Made by a program: the position numbers and the translations under genes. This document shows positions 1-5,108 of a stretch of 5,108 nucleotides of DNA, one piece after another. Within the stretch, counting starts at the first letter, position 1. Every line of letters begins with the position of its first letter. Source of the DNA: an uncultured Bacilli bacterium (lineage in GTDB: Bacteria > Bacillota_I > Bacilli_A > RF39 > UBA660); the NCBI GenBank assembly GCA_934086255.1, contig CAKOIB010000067.1:1-5108 (forward strand), in the 5' to 3' direction. A model generated the notes under the pieces. That model was not told where the DNA came from and did no database searches. It saw only the letters and a program-made list of their open reading frames with translations.

Positions 1-1
1 T

Positions 2-1201
2 TCATTTCTATTTAGAAGATGGTTTTATTTAATATTTATTACTTTAGTATCTTTTGGATATATAACAATTAGATATAATTTGTATGATTTTTTAAAGAAC
101 CAACTTGTTTTTTCAAACTTTATAGAAAAAAACTATGTTGATCCAGATAGTGTTAAGATAACATTTCCTGAGAAGAAAAGAAATTTAATATATATTTATT
201 TAGAAAGTATGGAAAGTAGCTTTACTGATACATCTAATGGTGGTATCGAAGTAGATAATTTAATTCCTAACTTAACTAAACTTGCTTATAATAATACATT
301 CTTTTCTCCGAATGGTAAGTTAGGTGGAGCATACTTTACTTATGGTGGATCTTGGACTATTGGATCAATGGTATCTCAAAGTGCTGGTATTCCTTTAAAG
401 ATTAGTATTGGTGAGAATTCATATGGTGATTATAAGAATTTTTTACCAGGAGTTACTGCTTTAGGTGATATTCTTAATAAAAATGGATATAATCAAATGA
501 TTATGTTTGGGTCTGATGCTGCTTTTGCAGGAAGAGATACATTCTATAAATCTCATGGTAATTATGAAATATATGATTATTATAGAGCACTGGAAGATGA
601 AAAAATGACTGAAGAAGATTTTGTCTGGTGGGGATTTGAAGATAAAGATTTATATAAATATGCTAAAGAGCAATTAACAGAGTTATCTAAAAAAGATGAA
701 CCATTTAATTTTACAATGTTAACAGTTGATACACATGCCCAAGGTGGATATCTATCAAGTATTTGTAAAAAGAAGTTTGGAAGTAGATATAAAAATGTTA
801 TTTATTGTGCAGACAAACAAATTAATAGTTTTATAAATTGGTTAAAGAAACAGGATTTTTATAAAAATACTACTATCGTTATAGTGGGGGATCATTTGAC
901 TATGGACAATAGTTATATTGATAGTGTTCAAAATATTACTGATCGTATGTCATATAATGTATTTATTAATTCAAGTATTAATCCAATTAATACTAATAGA
1001 GAGTATATTCTTTATGATATGTTTCCAACAATTCTTGCTAGTATGGGAGTAAAAATTGAAGGAGATAAGTTAGGACTTGGTACTAACTTGTTTAGTGAAG
1101 AACAAAATTTAATTGAAAAATATGGATATGATTATATTAATGATGAATTAGCTAAAAGAAGTAGTTTTTATACTAAGAATTTTGTTATTGATAATAAATA
1201 G
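2..1201 (+). CDS. Phosphoglycerol transferase, OpgB/GacH/LtaS family (5'-truncated by window edge)
   Basis: The family moves glycerol phosphate from phosphatidylglycerol onto an extracellular glycan; the sulfatase-fold catalytic domain lies outside the membrane. The frame is open from base 2 to a TAG stop. The first possible start in view, TTG at 80, is not believable: it has no ribosome site, and the 26 codons before it encode a hydrophobic helix (residues about 7-23, counting base 2 as codon 1) that looks like the last of several N-terminal membrane segments. The catalytic domain follows. It contains YIYLESMESSF with metal-ligand Glu68, GGSWTIGSMVSQ with the likely nucleophile Thr119, FAGRDTFYKSHG near 176-186, LTVDTHAQGG with His245, and VGDHLTMDN with metal ligands Asp297 and His298. 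These match OpgB (MdoB) better than canonical LtaS. The C-terminal LGLGTNLFSE and KRSSFY segments are also family-like. GacH, which adds glycerol phosphate to group A carbohydrate, is a plausible functional parallel. The acceptor is inferred from the neighbours only. A sulfatase role is unlikely because the Cys/Ser-x-Pro-x-Arg motif is absent. Confidence 0.93.
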   Translation, partial: SFLFRRWFYLIFITLVSFGYITIRYNLYDFLKNQLVFSNFIEKNYVDPDSVKITFPEKKRNLIYIYLESMESSFTDTSNGGIEVDNLIPNLTKLAYNNTFFSPNGKLGGAYFTYGGSWTIGSMVSQSAGIPLKISIGENSYGDYKNFLPGVTALGDILNKNGYNQMIMFGSDAAFAGRDTFYKSHGNYEIYDYYRALEDEKMTEEDFVWWGFEDKDLYKYAKEQLTELSKKDEPFNFTMLTVDTHAQGGYLSSICKKKFGSRYKNVIYCADKQINSFINWLKKQDFYKNTTIVIVGDHLTMDNSYIDSVQNITDRMSYNVFINSSINPINTNREYILYDMFPTILASMGVKIEGDKLGLGTNLFSEEQNLIEKYGYDYINDELAKRSSFYTKNFVIDNK

Positions 1202-1221
1202 TATTTGTATAACTTATATAT

Positions 1222-1246
1222 AGGGAAGTATAATTACTTCTTTTTT
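1222..1246 (+). terminator. Intrinsic terminator after the phosphoglycerol transferase gene
   Basis: A six-base-pair stem, GAAGTA (1225-1230) with TACTTC (1235-1240), closes a four-base TAAT loop and is followed directly by six T residues (1241-1246). G-U and A-U pairs below the stem can lengthen it by up to three pairs using part of the T-run. It lies 20-odd bases after the TAG stop, the usual place for a Rho-independent terminator. The stem is short and has only two G-C pairs, so termination may be incomplete. It separates the first gene from the independently promoted gene at 1354. Confidence 0.65.
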
Positions 1247-1301
1247 AAATTAAATCATTTGACATTTTATATACACTTTAAGCTTATATATATTGAAATT
1301 A

Positions 1302-1330
1302 ATGACTTTTTTTCTTAAATTTGATATTAT
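1302..1330 (+). promoter_or_regulatory. Sigma-A-type promoter with extended -10 for the TagO/WecA-type gene
   Basis: The -10 element TATTAT (1325-1330) is one base from TATAAT and is preceded by TG one base upstream (1322-1323), an extended -10. A weaker -35-like ATGACT (1302-1307, four of six consensus bases) is placed exactly 17 bases upstream. Transcription would begin near 1337, giving a leader of about 17 bases that contains the GGGAG ribosome site (1343-1347), six bases before the ATG at 1354. A perfect TTGACA at 1259-1264 lies further upstream but lacks a well-spaced -10. The promoter indicates that this gene is transcribed independently of the upstream transferase. Confidence 0.6.
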
Positions 1331-1353
1331 AAAGGTAACAAAGGGAGATAAGT

Positions 1354-2400
1354 ATGAATTTAATAGTAAATAATCATAATATATTTGAAATAGTACTAGT
1401 TACATTTATAATAAGTTTATTTTTGGTACCACTTTCAAAAAAAATAGCAGTTCATGTTGGTGCCATGGATGTACCTAATGAAAGAAAGGTTCATAAAAAG
1501 CCAATGCCTAGATTAGGTGGACTTGCGATATATGGTTCATTTTTAATAGGATATATGTTGTATGGTGACATTACAACTCAGATGTTATCTATATTAATAT
1601 CTACTTTTATAATTTTAATACTTGGAATTATTGATGATATTAATCCGGTTAGAGCTAGGTATAAATTCTTAGTTCAAATAGTGGCTGCATTAATTGTGGT
1701 TATATACGGTAATATTTATTTTTCTGAATTATCTTTTTTAGGATTTAACTTTGTATTTAATAAGTTTTGGAGTTATTTTTTATCAACATTCTTTATTCTT
1801 GCTATAACTAATGCAATAAATTTAATAGATGGACTGGATGGACTTGCATCTGGAATTAGTTCAATATACTTTTTAACTATTTCGATAATTGCGTTATATA
1901 TGAATAAAATAGGTGGGTTAGATATTATTTTATCTTTAATAATGCTTGGAGCTACTTTAGGATTTTTAGTTAATAATTTCCCACCAGCTAAGATATTTAT
2001 GGGAGATTCTGGAAGTACATTCTTAGGATTTATGATTGCTGTTATATCACTTTTAGGATTTAAGATAACAACTCTTACATCCTTAGTGATACCAGTATTA
2101 ATACTTGCAATACCAATTTTTGATACTGTTCTTGCAATATTTAGAAGATTACTTAAGGGAGAAAACATAGGAACTCCTGATAAAGAACATTTTCATCATC
2201 AATTATTAAAGTTAAGATTTTCTCCTAGAGCAAGTATATTAATTATATACGCAATTAGTATTGTGTTCTCAGTAATATCAATATTATATGTACTAGGAGA
2301 TAATGAACAAGCAGTATTTATTTATGTTATCTTAATGATTTTATTACTATTTATAATATTGAAAACTAATATATTGTTTGATCATAAAATAAAAAAATAG
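1354..2400 (+). CDS. tagO: Undecaprenyl-phosphate sugar-1-phosphate transferase, TagO/WecA type (MraY superfamily)
   Basis: This integral membrane enzyme would transfer a sugar phosphate, normally GlcNAc-1-phosphate from its UDP-sugar, to undecaprenyl phosphate. That is the first membrane step for teichoic acids and many other surface glycans. The 348 residues match the family's usual length, and about ten hydrophobic segments span the protein. The family motifs appear in order: DVPNERKVHKKPMPRLGG (39-56), the Mg-binding GIIDD (91-95), NAINLIDGLDGLASG (153-167), PPAKIFMGDSGSTFLG (210-225, Asp218), and the cytoplasmic HFHH motif (279-282). The HFHH motif and the RKVH-P-PRLGG signature favour TagO/WecA over MraY, which acts on UDP-MurNAc-pentapeptide. 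The ATG is supported by GGGAG six bases upstream. It has its own promoter, and the operon downstream encodes a glycan exporter, so it probably primes the exported polymer. It could also serve several glycans in the cell. Sugar specificity (GlcNAc, GalNAc or other) cannot be read from sequence. Confidence 0.93.
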   Translation: MNLIVNNHNIFEIVLVTFIISLFLVPLSKKIAVHVGAMDVPNERKVHKKPMPRLGGLAIYGSFLIGYMLYGDITTQMLSILISTFIILILGIIDDINPVRARYKFLVQIVAALIVVIYGNIYFSELSFLGFNFVFNKFWSYFLSTFFILAITNAINLIDGLDGLASGISSIYFLTISIIALYMNKIGGLDIILSLIMLGATLGFLVNNFPPAKIFMGDSGSTFLGFMIAVISLLGFKITTLTSLVIPVLILAIPIFDTVLAIFRRLLKGENIGTPDKEHFHHQLLKLRFSPRASILIIYAISIVFSVISILYVLGDNEQAVFIYVILMILLLFIILKTNILFDHKIKK

Positions 2401-2421
2401 TTTCCAAAAATTTGGAAACTA
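2398..2421. terminator. Strong hairpin on the tagO-like stop codon; T-tract on the minus-strand side
   Basis: TAGTTTCCAAA (2398-2408) pairs perfectly with TTTGGAAACTA (2411-2421). The pairing leaves only two bases between arms, so in RNA the innermost pair or two must open. The TAG stop codon of the upstream gene forms the foot of the stem. On the + strand the flank is AATAAAAATA, with no T-run, so it is not a textbook terminator for the gene it follows. Read on the minus strand, the stem is followed by seven T residues (complement of 2391-2397), which is a proper terminator geometry. It may act in both directions, stabilise the 3' end of the mRNA, or stop antisense transcription. Confidence 0.5.
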
Positions 2422-2427
2422 ATAAAA

Positions 2428-2451
2428 ATATGTGTGGATGTAATCACATAT
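2428..2451 (+). other. Second stem-loop in the 2401-2556 intergenic region
   Basis: ATATGTG (2428-2434) is perfectly complementary to CACATAT (2445-2451) around a ten-base loop. It starts only seven bases after the hairpin on the stop codon. No T-run follows directly; the next one is at 2477-2483. It may reinforce the upstream hairpin as a transcript end, or it may be a chance palindrome in AT-rich DNA. Nothing here resembles a known riboswitch. Confidence 0.3.
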
Positions 2452-2476
2452 ATGACTACAATAAAAGTATATATCA

Positions 2477-2522
2477 TTTTTTTGTGAAATTCAATTACAT
2501 TGATGTTTATTTTACAAAAAAA
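2477..2522. repeat. AT-rich inverted repeat overlapping the -35 element; candidate operator
   Basis: TTTTTTTGTGAAAT (2477-2490) and ATTTTACAAAAAAA (2509-2522) are inverted copies matching at 13 of 14 positions; the one difference would be a G-U pair in RNA. Between them, TCAA (2491-2494) and TTGA (2500-2503) form a small inner palindrome. The right arm covers the TTTACA -35 element (2511-2516), so a protein bound here could control the export operon. The T and A tracts may also bend the DNA. The TTGTGAAAT half resembles half-sites of several regulators, including Rex, but the 18-base gap does not fit a standard Rex operator. No regulator can be named. Confidence 0.35.
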
Positions 2523-2539
2523 ATAATGTTTGATATAAT
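2511..2539 (+). promoter_or_regulatory. Near-consensus promoter of the glycan export operon
   Basis: TTTACA (2511-2516, one mismatch to TTGACA) and a perfect TATAAT (2534-2539) are separated by exactly 17 bases, with an extended -10 TG at 2531-2532. This is the best promoter in the window and should be strong with housekeeping sigma factor. The expected transcription start, about seven bases after the -10, falls near 2546. That is within the AGGAGG ribosome site, so the leader would be unusually short. It should drive the permease, ATPase and kinase genes as one transcript. Confidence 0.75.
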
Positions 2540-2544
2540 ATTTT

Positions 2545-2550
2545 AGGAGG
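2545..2550 (+). promoter_or_regulatory. AGGAGG ribosome binding site deciding the permease start
   Basis: A perfect AGGAGG lies six bases before the ATG at 2557. Another ATG at 2553, only two bases after the site, is in a different frame and meets TAA after seven codons. The spacing therefore selects 2557. Confidence 0.85.
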
Positions 2551-2556
2551 AAATGA

Positions 2557-3360
2557 ATGAAAAATATTATAAATAATTTTAAAAAGTATAAATTTTTATT
2601 AAGCGAATTAATAAAACGTGATTTTAAAATAAAATATAAAAGAAGTGTATTGGGAGTCTTATGGAGTATCTTATATCCGTTACTAATGATGAGTGTTATG
2701 GCACTTATATTTTCTAATATGTTTAAATTTAAGATGGATGGAGTAAACTATTTAGTTTATTTAATGAGTGGTTTAATTATATTTAACTATTTTAGTGAAG
2801 CTACAAACAGTTGTCTAACTGCAATAGTTGGTAATTTTTCTCTTATAAATAAGGTTTATATACCAAAGTATATTTTTCCGCTTGCAAAATGTTTATTTGC
2901 AGGAATAAACTTTTTACTTACATTAATTCCATTCTTTTTAATCGTTATTTTTTCAGGAAATGCTCTTGAAGGAACGAAGTGTACTTTTAATATTTGGTAT
3001 ATTTTCTTACCATATTATTTTGCGTGTACTTTAATGTTTGTTATTGGAGTAGGTTATATATTATCAACAGTTACGGTATTTTTACGAGATGTTATTTATA
3101 TTTGGGGAATTGCTTTAACTATTTTAAATTACTTTACTCCAATTTTTTATTCAATAGAAATATTACCTGTTTATTTACAAAACGTATTAAAACTTAATCC
3201 ACTTTACGTATACATAAATGGTATTAGAGAAATTGTATTATTTGGAAATAGACCTACAATTGCTTATTTGCTGATAGCCTTCTTTAGTGGTTTTATAACA
3301 ATGGTAGTAGGAATGTATATTTTTAGAAAGAAACAAGATAAATTTGTTTACTGCATATAA
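2557..3360 (+). CDS. ABC-2 type polysaccharide export permease (TagG/Wzm/RfbA family)
   Basis: This is the membrane half of an ABC exporter that moves a lipid-linked polysaccharide or teichoic acid precursor across the cytoplasmic membrane. The 267 residues are typical of the family. The cytoplasmic N-terminus carries the family signature RDFKIKYKRSVLGVLW (21-36), a charged amphipathic segment followed by the first membrane helix. About six membrane segments are visible, near 34-54, 62-84, 107-133, 146-172, 178-200 and 236-256. Family-like blocks include FLRDVIYIWGI (175-185), the FTPIFY turn (193-198) and LNPLYVYINGIREIVLFG (213-230). The short RKKQDKF tail returns to the cytoplasm. The ATPase gene begins 13 bases after the stop, and the stop codon itself belongs to that gene's ribosome site, so the two should be made together. 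The streptococcal equivalent would be GacD. Export of teichoic acid (TagG), O-antigen-like glycan (Wzm) or rhamnan cannot be told apart from this subunit alone. Confidence 0.93.
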   Translation: MKNIINNFKKYKFLLSELIKRDFKIKYKRSVLGVLWSILYPLLMMSVMALIFSNMFKFKMDGVNYLVYLMSGLIIFNYFSEATNSCLTAIVGNFSLINKVYIPKYIFPLAKCLFAGINFLLTLIPFFLIVIFSGNALEGTKCTFNIWYIFLPYYFACTLMFVIGVGYILSTVTVFLRDVIYIWGIALTILNYFTPIFYSIEILPVYLQNVLKLNPLYVYINGIREIVLFGNRPTIAYLLIAFFSGFITMVVGMYIFRKKQDKFVYCI

Positions 3361-3367
3361 GGGGTGA
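3358..3367 (+). promoter_or_regulatory. Ribosome site of the ATPase gene, overlapping the permease stop codon
   Basis: TAAGGGGTGA is one deletion away from the full anti-Shine-Dalgarno complement TAAGGAGGTGA, and its first three bases are the TAA stop of the permease gene. It is correctly spaced for the ATG at 3374. An ATG at 3369 in another frame ends after two codons (TGA) and is not used. The overlap suggests translational coupling of the two transporter subunits. Confidence 0.7.
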
Positions 3368-3373
3368 AATGAT

Positions 3374-4126
3374 ATGATTAATGTTGAAAATGTATCGATG
3401 AAATTTAATTTAGGTGTAGAAAAAGATAATTCACTTAAGATGATGTTTATAAGAATATTTGATAAAAGAAAAAGAAATAAAAAAGAATATTTTTGGGCTT
3501 TAAAGGATGTATCTTTTAAAGTTGAAAAAGGAGATGTTGTAGGTATTGTAGGTGCCAATGGTGCTGGTAAAAGTACAATATTAAAAGTTGTTAGTGGCGT
3601 CTATAAACCTACTAAAGGAAAAGTAGAAGTAAATGGAAATATATCTCCAATGATTGAGTTAGGTGCTGGATTTGATGGAGAGTTAACAGCTAGAGAAAAC
3701 ATTTATTTAAATGGTGCGATACTTGGATATTCTAAAGAGTTTATTGATGAAAAATTTGATGAAATTGTTAAGTTTTCTGAATTAAAAGATTTTTTAGATG
3801 TGCCAGTTAAAAACTTTTCTTCTGGTATGGTTGCGAAGTTAGCGTTCTCTATTTCAACTGTTGTTGAACCAGAAGTATTAATTGTTGATGAAATATTGTC
3901 TGTTGGAGATATTAAATTTCAAGAAAAAAGTAAAAATAAAATGATGTCTATGATAAATGGGGGAACAACTGTTTTGTATGTTTCACATTCACTTCAATCA
4001 ATAAAAGATTTATGTAATAAAGTTTTATGGCTTGATCATGGAAAAGTTGTTGATTTTGGTGAAACAAAAGACATTTGTGATAGATATTATGATTCACTTA
4101 TGAAAAATAATGGAAATAATGAATAG
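3374..4126 (+). CDS. ABC transporter ATP-binding protein for polysaccharide export (TagH/Wzt/RfbB family, short form)
   Basis: This is the cytoplasmic motor subunit paired with the preceding permease. The 250 residues contain one complete nucleotide-binding domain: Walker A GANGAGKST (60-68), the family block MIELGAGFDGELTARENIYLNG (93-114) in the Q-loop region, signature FSSGM (148-152), Walker B EVLIVDE (167-173) with catalytic Glu173, and switch His205 in YVSHS. The long N-terminal stretch before WALKDVSF (41-48), with the basic DKRKRNKK segment (30-37), is typical of Wzt/TagH-type exporters and absent from most other ABC proteins. The protein ends about 45 residues after the H-loop. It therefore lacks both the C-terminal carbohydrate-binding domain of E. 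coli O9a-type Wzt and the long tail of Bacillus subtilis TagH. This makes it closest to short Wzt, RfbB, KpsT or GacE-type proteins. The kinase gene follows after 15 bases. Confidence 0.93.
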   Translation: MINVENVSMKFNLGVEKDNSLKMMFIRIFDKRKRNKKEYFWALKDVSFKVEKGDVVGIVGANGAGKSTILKVVSGVYKPTKGKVEVNGNISPMIELGAGFDGELTARENIYLNGAILGYSKEFIDEKFDEIVKFSELKDFLDVPVKNFSSGMVAKLAFSISTVVEPEVLIVDEILSVGDIKFQEKSKNKMMSMINGGTTVLYVSHSLQSIKDLCNKVLWLDHGKVVDFGETKDICDRYYDSLMKNNGNNE

Positions 4127-4141
4127 AAAGAAGGAATATAA

Positions 4142-5108
4142 ATGATTATTACAAGAACACCTTTTAGAGTTAGTCTATGTGGTGGTGGTAGTGACTTACC
4201 ACAATTTTATCAAAAACATGGAGGATGTGTTATTAGTACTACTATTAATAAATATATGTATATAACATCTCATCCATCATTTGATAAAAATACTACAGTA
4301 TTAAAATATTCTAAAACTGAAACAGTTCATGATATAAATGATATTGAACATAGTATTTTTAGAGAATGTTTAAAAAAAGAAGGTTTAGAAGGCTTAGAAA
4401 TAACTTCTATTGCTGATGTACCACAAGGTACAGGACTTGGATCTTCTAGTTCTTTTACAGTAGGTTTAATTAAAAACTTAAAATGTCATAAAAGAGAATA
4501 TATTTCTAAAAATGATGTTGCAAAGGCTGCTTGTGAAATGGAAATTGATATATTAAAAAATCCAATCGGTAAACAAGATCAATATGCTGCGGCATTTGGT
4601 GGATTAAATTTTTATCAATTTAACAAAGATGGATCAGTAGATGTTGAGCCAATATTACTGGGACATGAAGCTTATAAACAACTAGAAAAAAATCTTATTA
4701 TGCTTTATGTTGGTGGTGAGCATAGTGCATCTGCAATACTTAAAGAGCAAGGAAAAAATGTAACGAGTGCAAGTGATAAAGAAGAAGGCCAAAAAAGAAT
4801 TGTTGAACTTACTTATGAACTTAAATATGAGCTTGAACATGACAATATTGATGCTGTAGGTAGAATACTTGATGAGAATTGGAAGATAAAAAGAACATTA
4901 GCGAATGGAATTAGTAATCCAAAATTTGATGAATGGTATGATAGAGCTATTAATAATGGTGCTACTGGTGGTAAAATACTAGGTGCTGGTGGAAGTGGAT
5001 TCTTCTTGTTCTATGTACCAGAAGAAAATCAAGAAAAATTTAGAAATGCAATGTCTGATTTAAAAGAAATGGAATTTAAATTTGATCATTTAGGAACAAC
5101 AGTTATAT
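4142..5108 (+). CDS. hddA: GHMP-family sugar kinase, D-glycero-D-manno-heptose 7-phosphate kinase (HddA)-like; runs off the right edge
   Basis: GHMP kinases phosphorylate small metabolites with ATP. HddA-type members make D-glycero-alpha-D-manno-heptose 1,7-bisphosphate, an early step toward GDP-heptose. The ATG is set by AAGGAA (4131-4136), about six bases upstream, and 15 bases after the ATPase stop. The visible 322 codons contain all three GHMP motifs: the N-terminal RTPFRVSLCGGGSDLP (5-20), the phosphate loop DVPQGTGLGSSSSF (92-105), and the C-terminal GGKILGAGGSGFFLF (276-290). NPIGKQDQYAAAFGGLN (140-156) is typical of the HddA-like group, and its Asp146 is the probable catalytic base. 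HddA proteins are roughly 340 residues, so little is missing; LGTTVI at the edge looks near the end. Membership of the operon suggests that its product feeds the exported glycan. Related kinases acting on other sugars (for example fucose) exist, so the substrate is an inference and depends on neighbours beyond the window. Confidence 0.88.
   Translation, partial: MIITRTPFRVSLCGGGSDLPQFYQKHGGCVISTTINKYMYITSHPSFDKNTTVLKYSKTETVHDINDIEHSIFRECLKKEGLEGLEITSIADVPQGTGLGSSSSFTVGLIKNLKCHKREYISKNDVAKAACEMEIDILKNPIGKQDQYAAAFGGLNFYQFNKDGSVDVEPILLGHEAYKQLEKNLIMLYVGGEHSASAILKEQGKNVTSASDKEEGQKRIVELTYELKYELEHDNIDAVGRILDENWKIKRTLANGISNPKFDEWYDRAINNGATGGKILGAGGSGFFLFYVPEENQEKFRNAMSDLKEMEFKFDHLGTTVI

Noticed and set aside
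80..82. TTG as the start of the phosphoglycerol transferase
   Set aside because: The frame is open back to base 2 and encodes a membrane helix expected in this family. No Shine-Dalgarno precedes the TTG, so the gene simply begins before the window.
1259..1290. Perfect TTGACA (1259-1264) as an alternative promoter
   Set aside because: At 17 bases spacing the -10 would be GCTTAT. TATATA-like sequence appears only at spacings of 18-20 bases. The extended -10 promoter at 1302-1330 is better placed, although a weak second promoter is not excluded.
1773..2168. Minus-strand open frame of 131 codons opposite the TagO-like gene
   Set aside because: It lies entirely within a gene with all its family motifs intact, has no family resemblance, and is a by-product of low stop frequency in the antisense frame.
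2448..2483. ATATAT/ATATAT stem followed by T-run as terminator of the TagO-like gene
   Set aside because: The stem has only A-T pairs with a long loop and is unlikely to be stable enough.
2401..2556. Riboswitch or T-box in the intergenic region
   Set aside because: The hairpins present show no known aptamer or T-box features, and the likely transcription start lies after them.
2994..3197. Plus-strand open frame of 67 codons inside the permease gene
   Set aside because: It is out of frame within a well-supported permease and has no ribosome site.
3238..3558. Minus-strand open frame of 106 codons across the permease/ATPase junction
   Set aside because: It is antisense to two real genes, including the ATPase Walker A region, and has no recognisable domain.
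2..5108. Mycoplasma-type genetic code (TGA = Trp)
   Set aside because: Every tryptophan in the five genes is TGG and each protein is full family length under the standard bacterial code. With such low GC, TGA would be expected to dominate if it were a Trp codon.

Overview
The window is strongly AT-rich, with all genes on the + strand, and carries five protein-coding genes of a cell-surface glycan locus. AGA is the dominant arginine codon, Shine-Dalgarno sequences are strong, and the families are close to Gram-positive TagO, TagGH and GacH-like proteins. This points to a low-GC Firmicute-type bacterium (Bacilli/Erysipelotrichia-like, inference only). All 13 tryptophans I find in the five genes are TGG, and the four visible stops are TAG, TAG, TAA and TAG. 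The standard bacterial code therefore fits, and a Mycoplasma-like TGA=Trp code does not.

Layout: (1) positions 2-1201 hold the C-terminal part of a membrane-anchored phosphoglycerol transferase of the OpgB/GacH/LtaS (sulfatase-fold) family, open at the left edge. A compact hairpin plus T-run (1222-1246) ends it. (2) A separate promoter (1302-1330) drives a complete TagO/WecA-type polyprenyl-phosphate sugar-1-phosphate transferase (1354-2400). A strong hairpin sits on its stop codon. (3) A near-consensus promoter (2511-2539), overlapped by an AT-rich inverted repeat, starts a tight operon: an ABC-2 polysaccharide export permease (2557-3360), its ATPase (3374-4126), and a GHMP-family sugar kinase of the heptose-7-phosphate kinase (HddA) type (4142 to the right edge). 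Gaps inside the operon are 13 and 15 bases.

How the genes fit together (inference from families): the TagO/WecA enzyme would start a glycan by placing a sugar phosphate, usually GlcNAc-1-P, on undecaprenyl phosphate in the inner leaflet. The kinase would supply an activated sugar precursor, possibly toward GDP-heptose. The ABC transporter would flip the finished lipid-linked polymer. The phosphoglycerol transferase would decorate it outside the cell with glycerol phosphate from phosphatidylglycerol. The set of parts resembles the GacO, GacD/GacE and GacH components of the streptococcal group A carbohydrate pathway, with a heptose-type kinase added. I see no CRISPR array, tRNA, rRNA, insertion sequence or phage gene. 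No stretch longer than about 160 bases lacks a gene.
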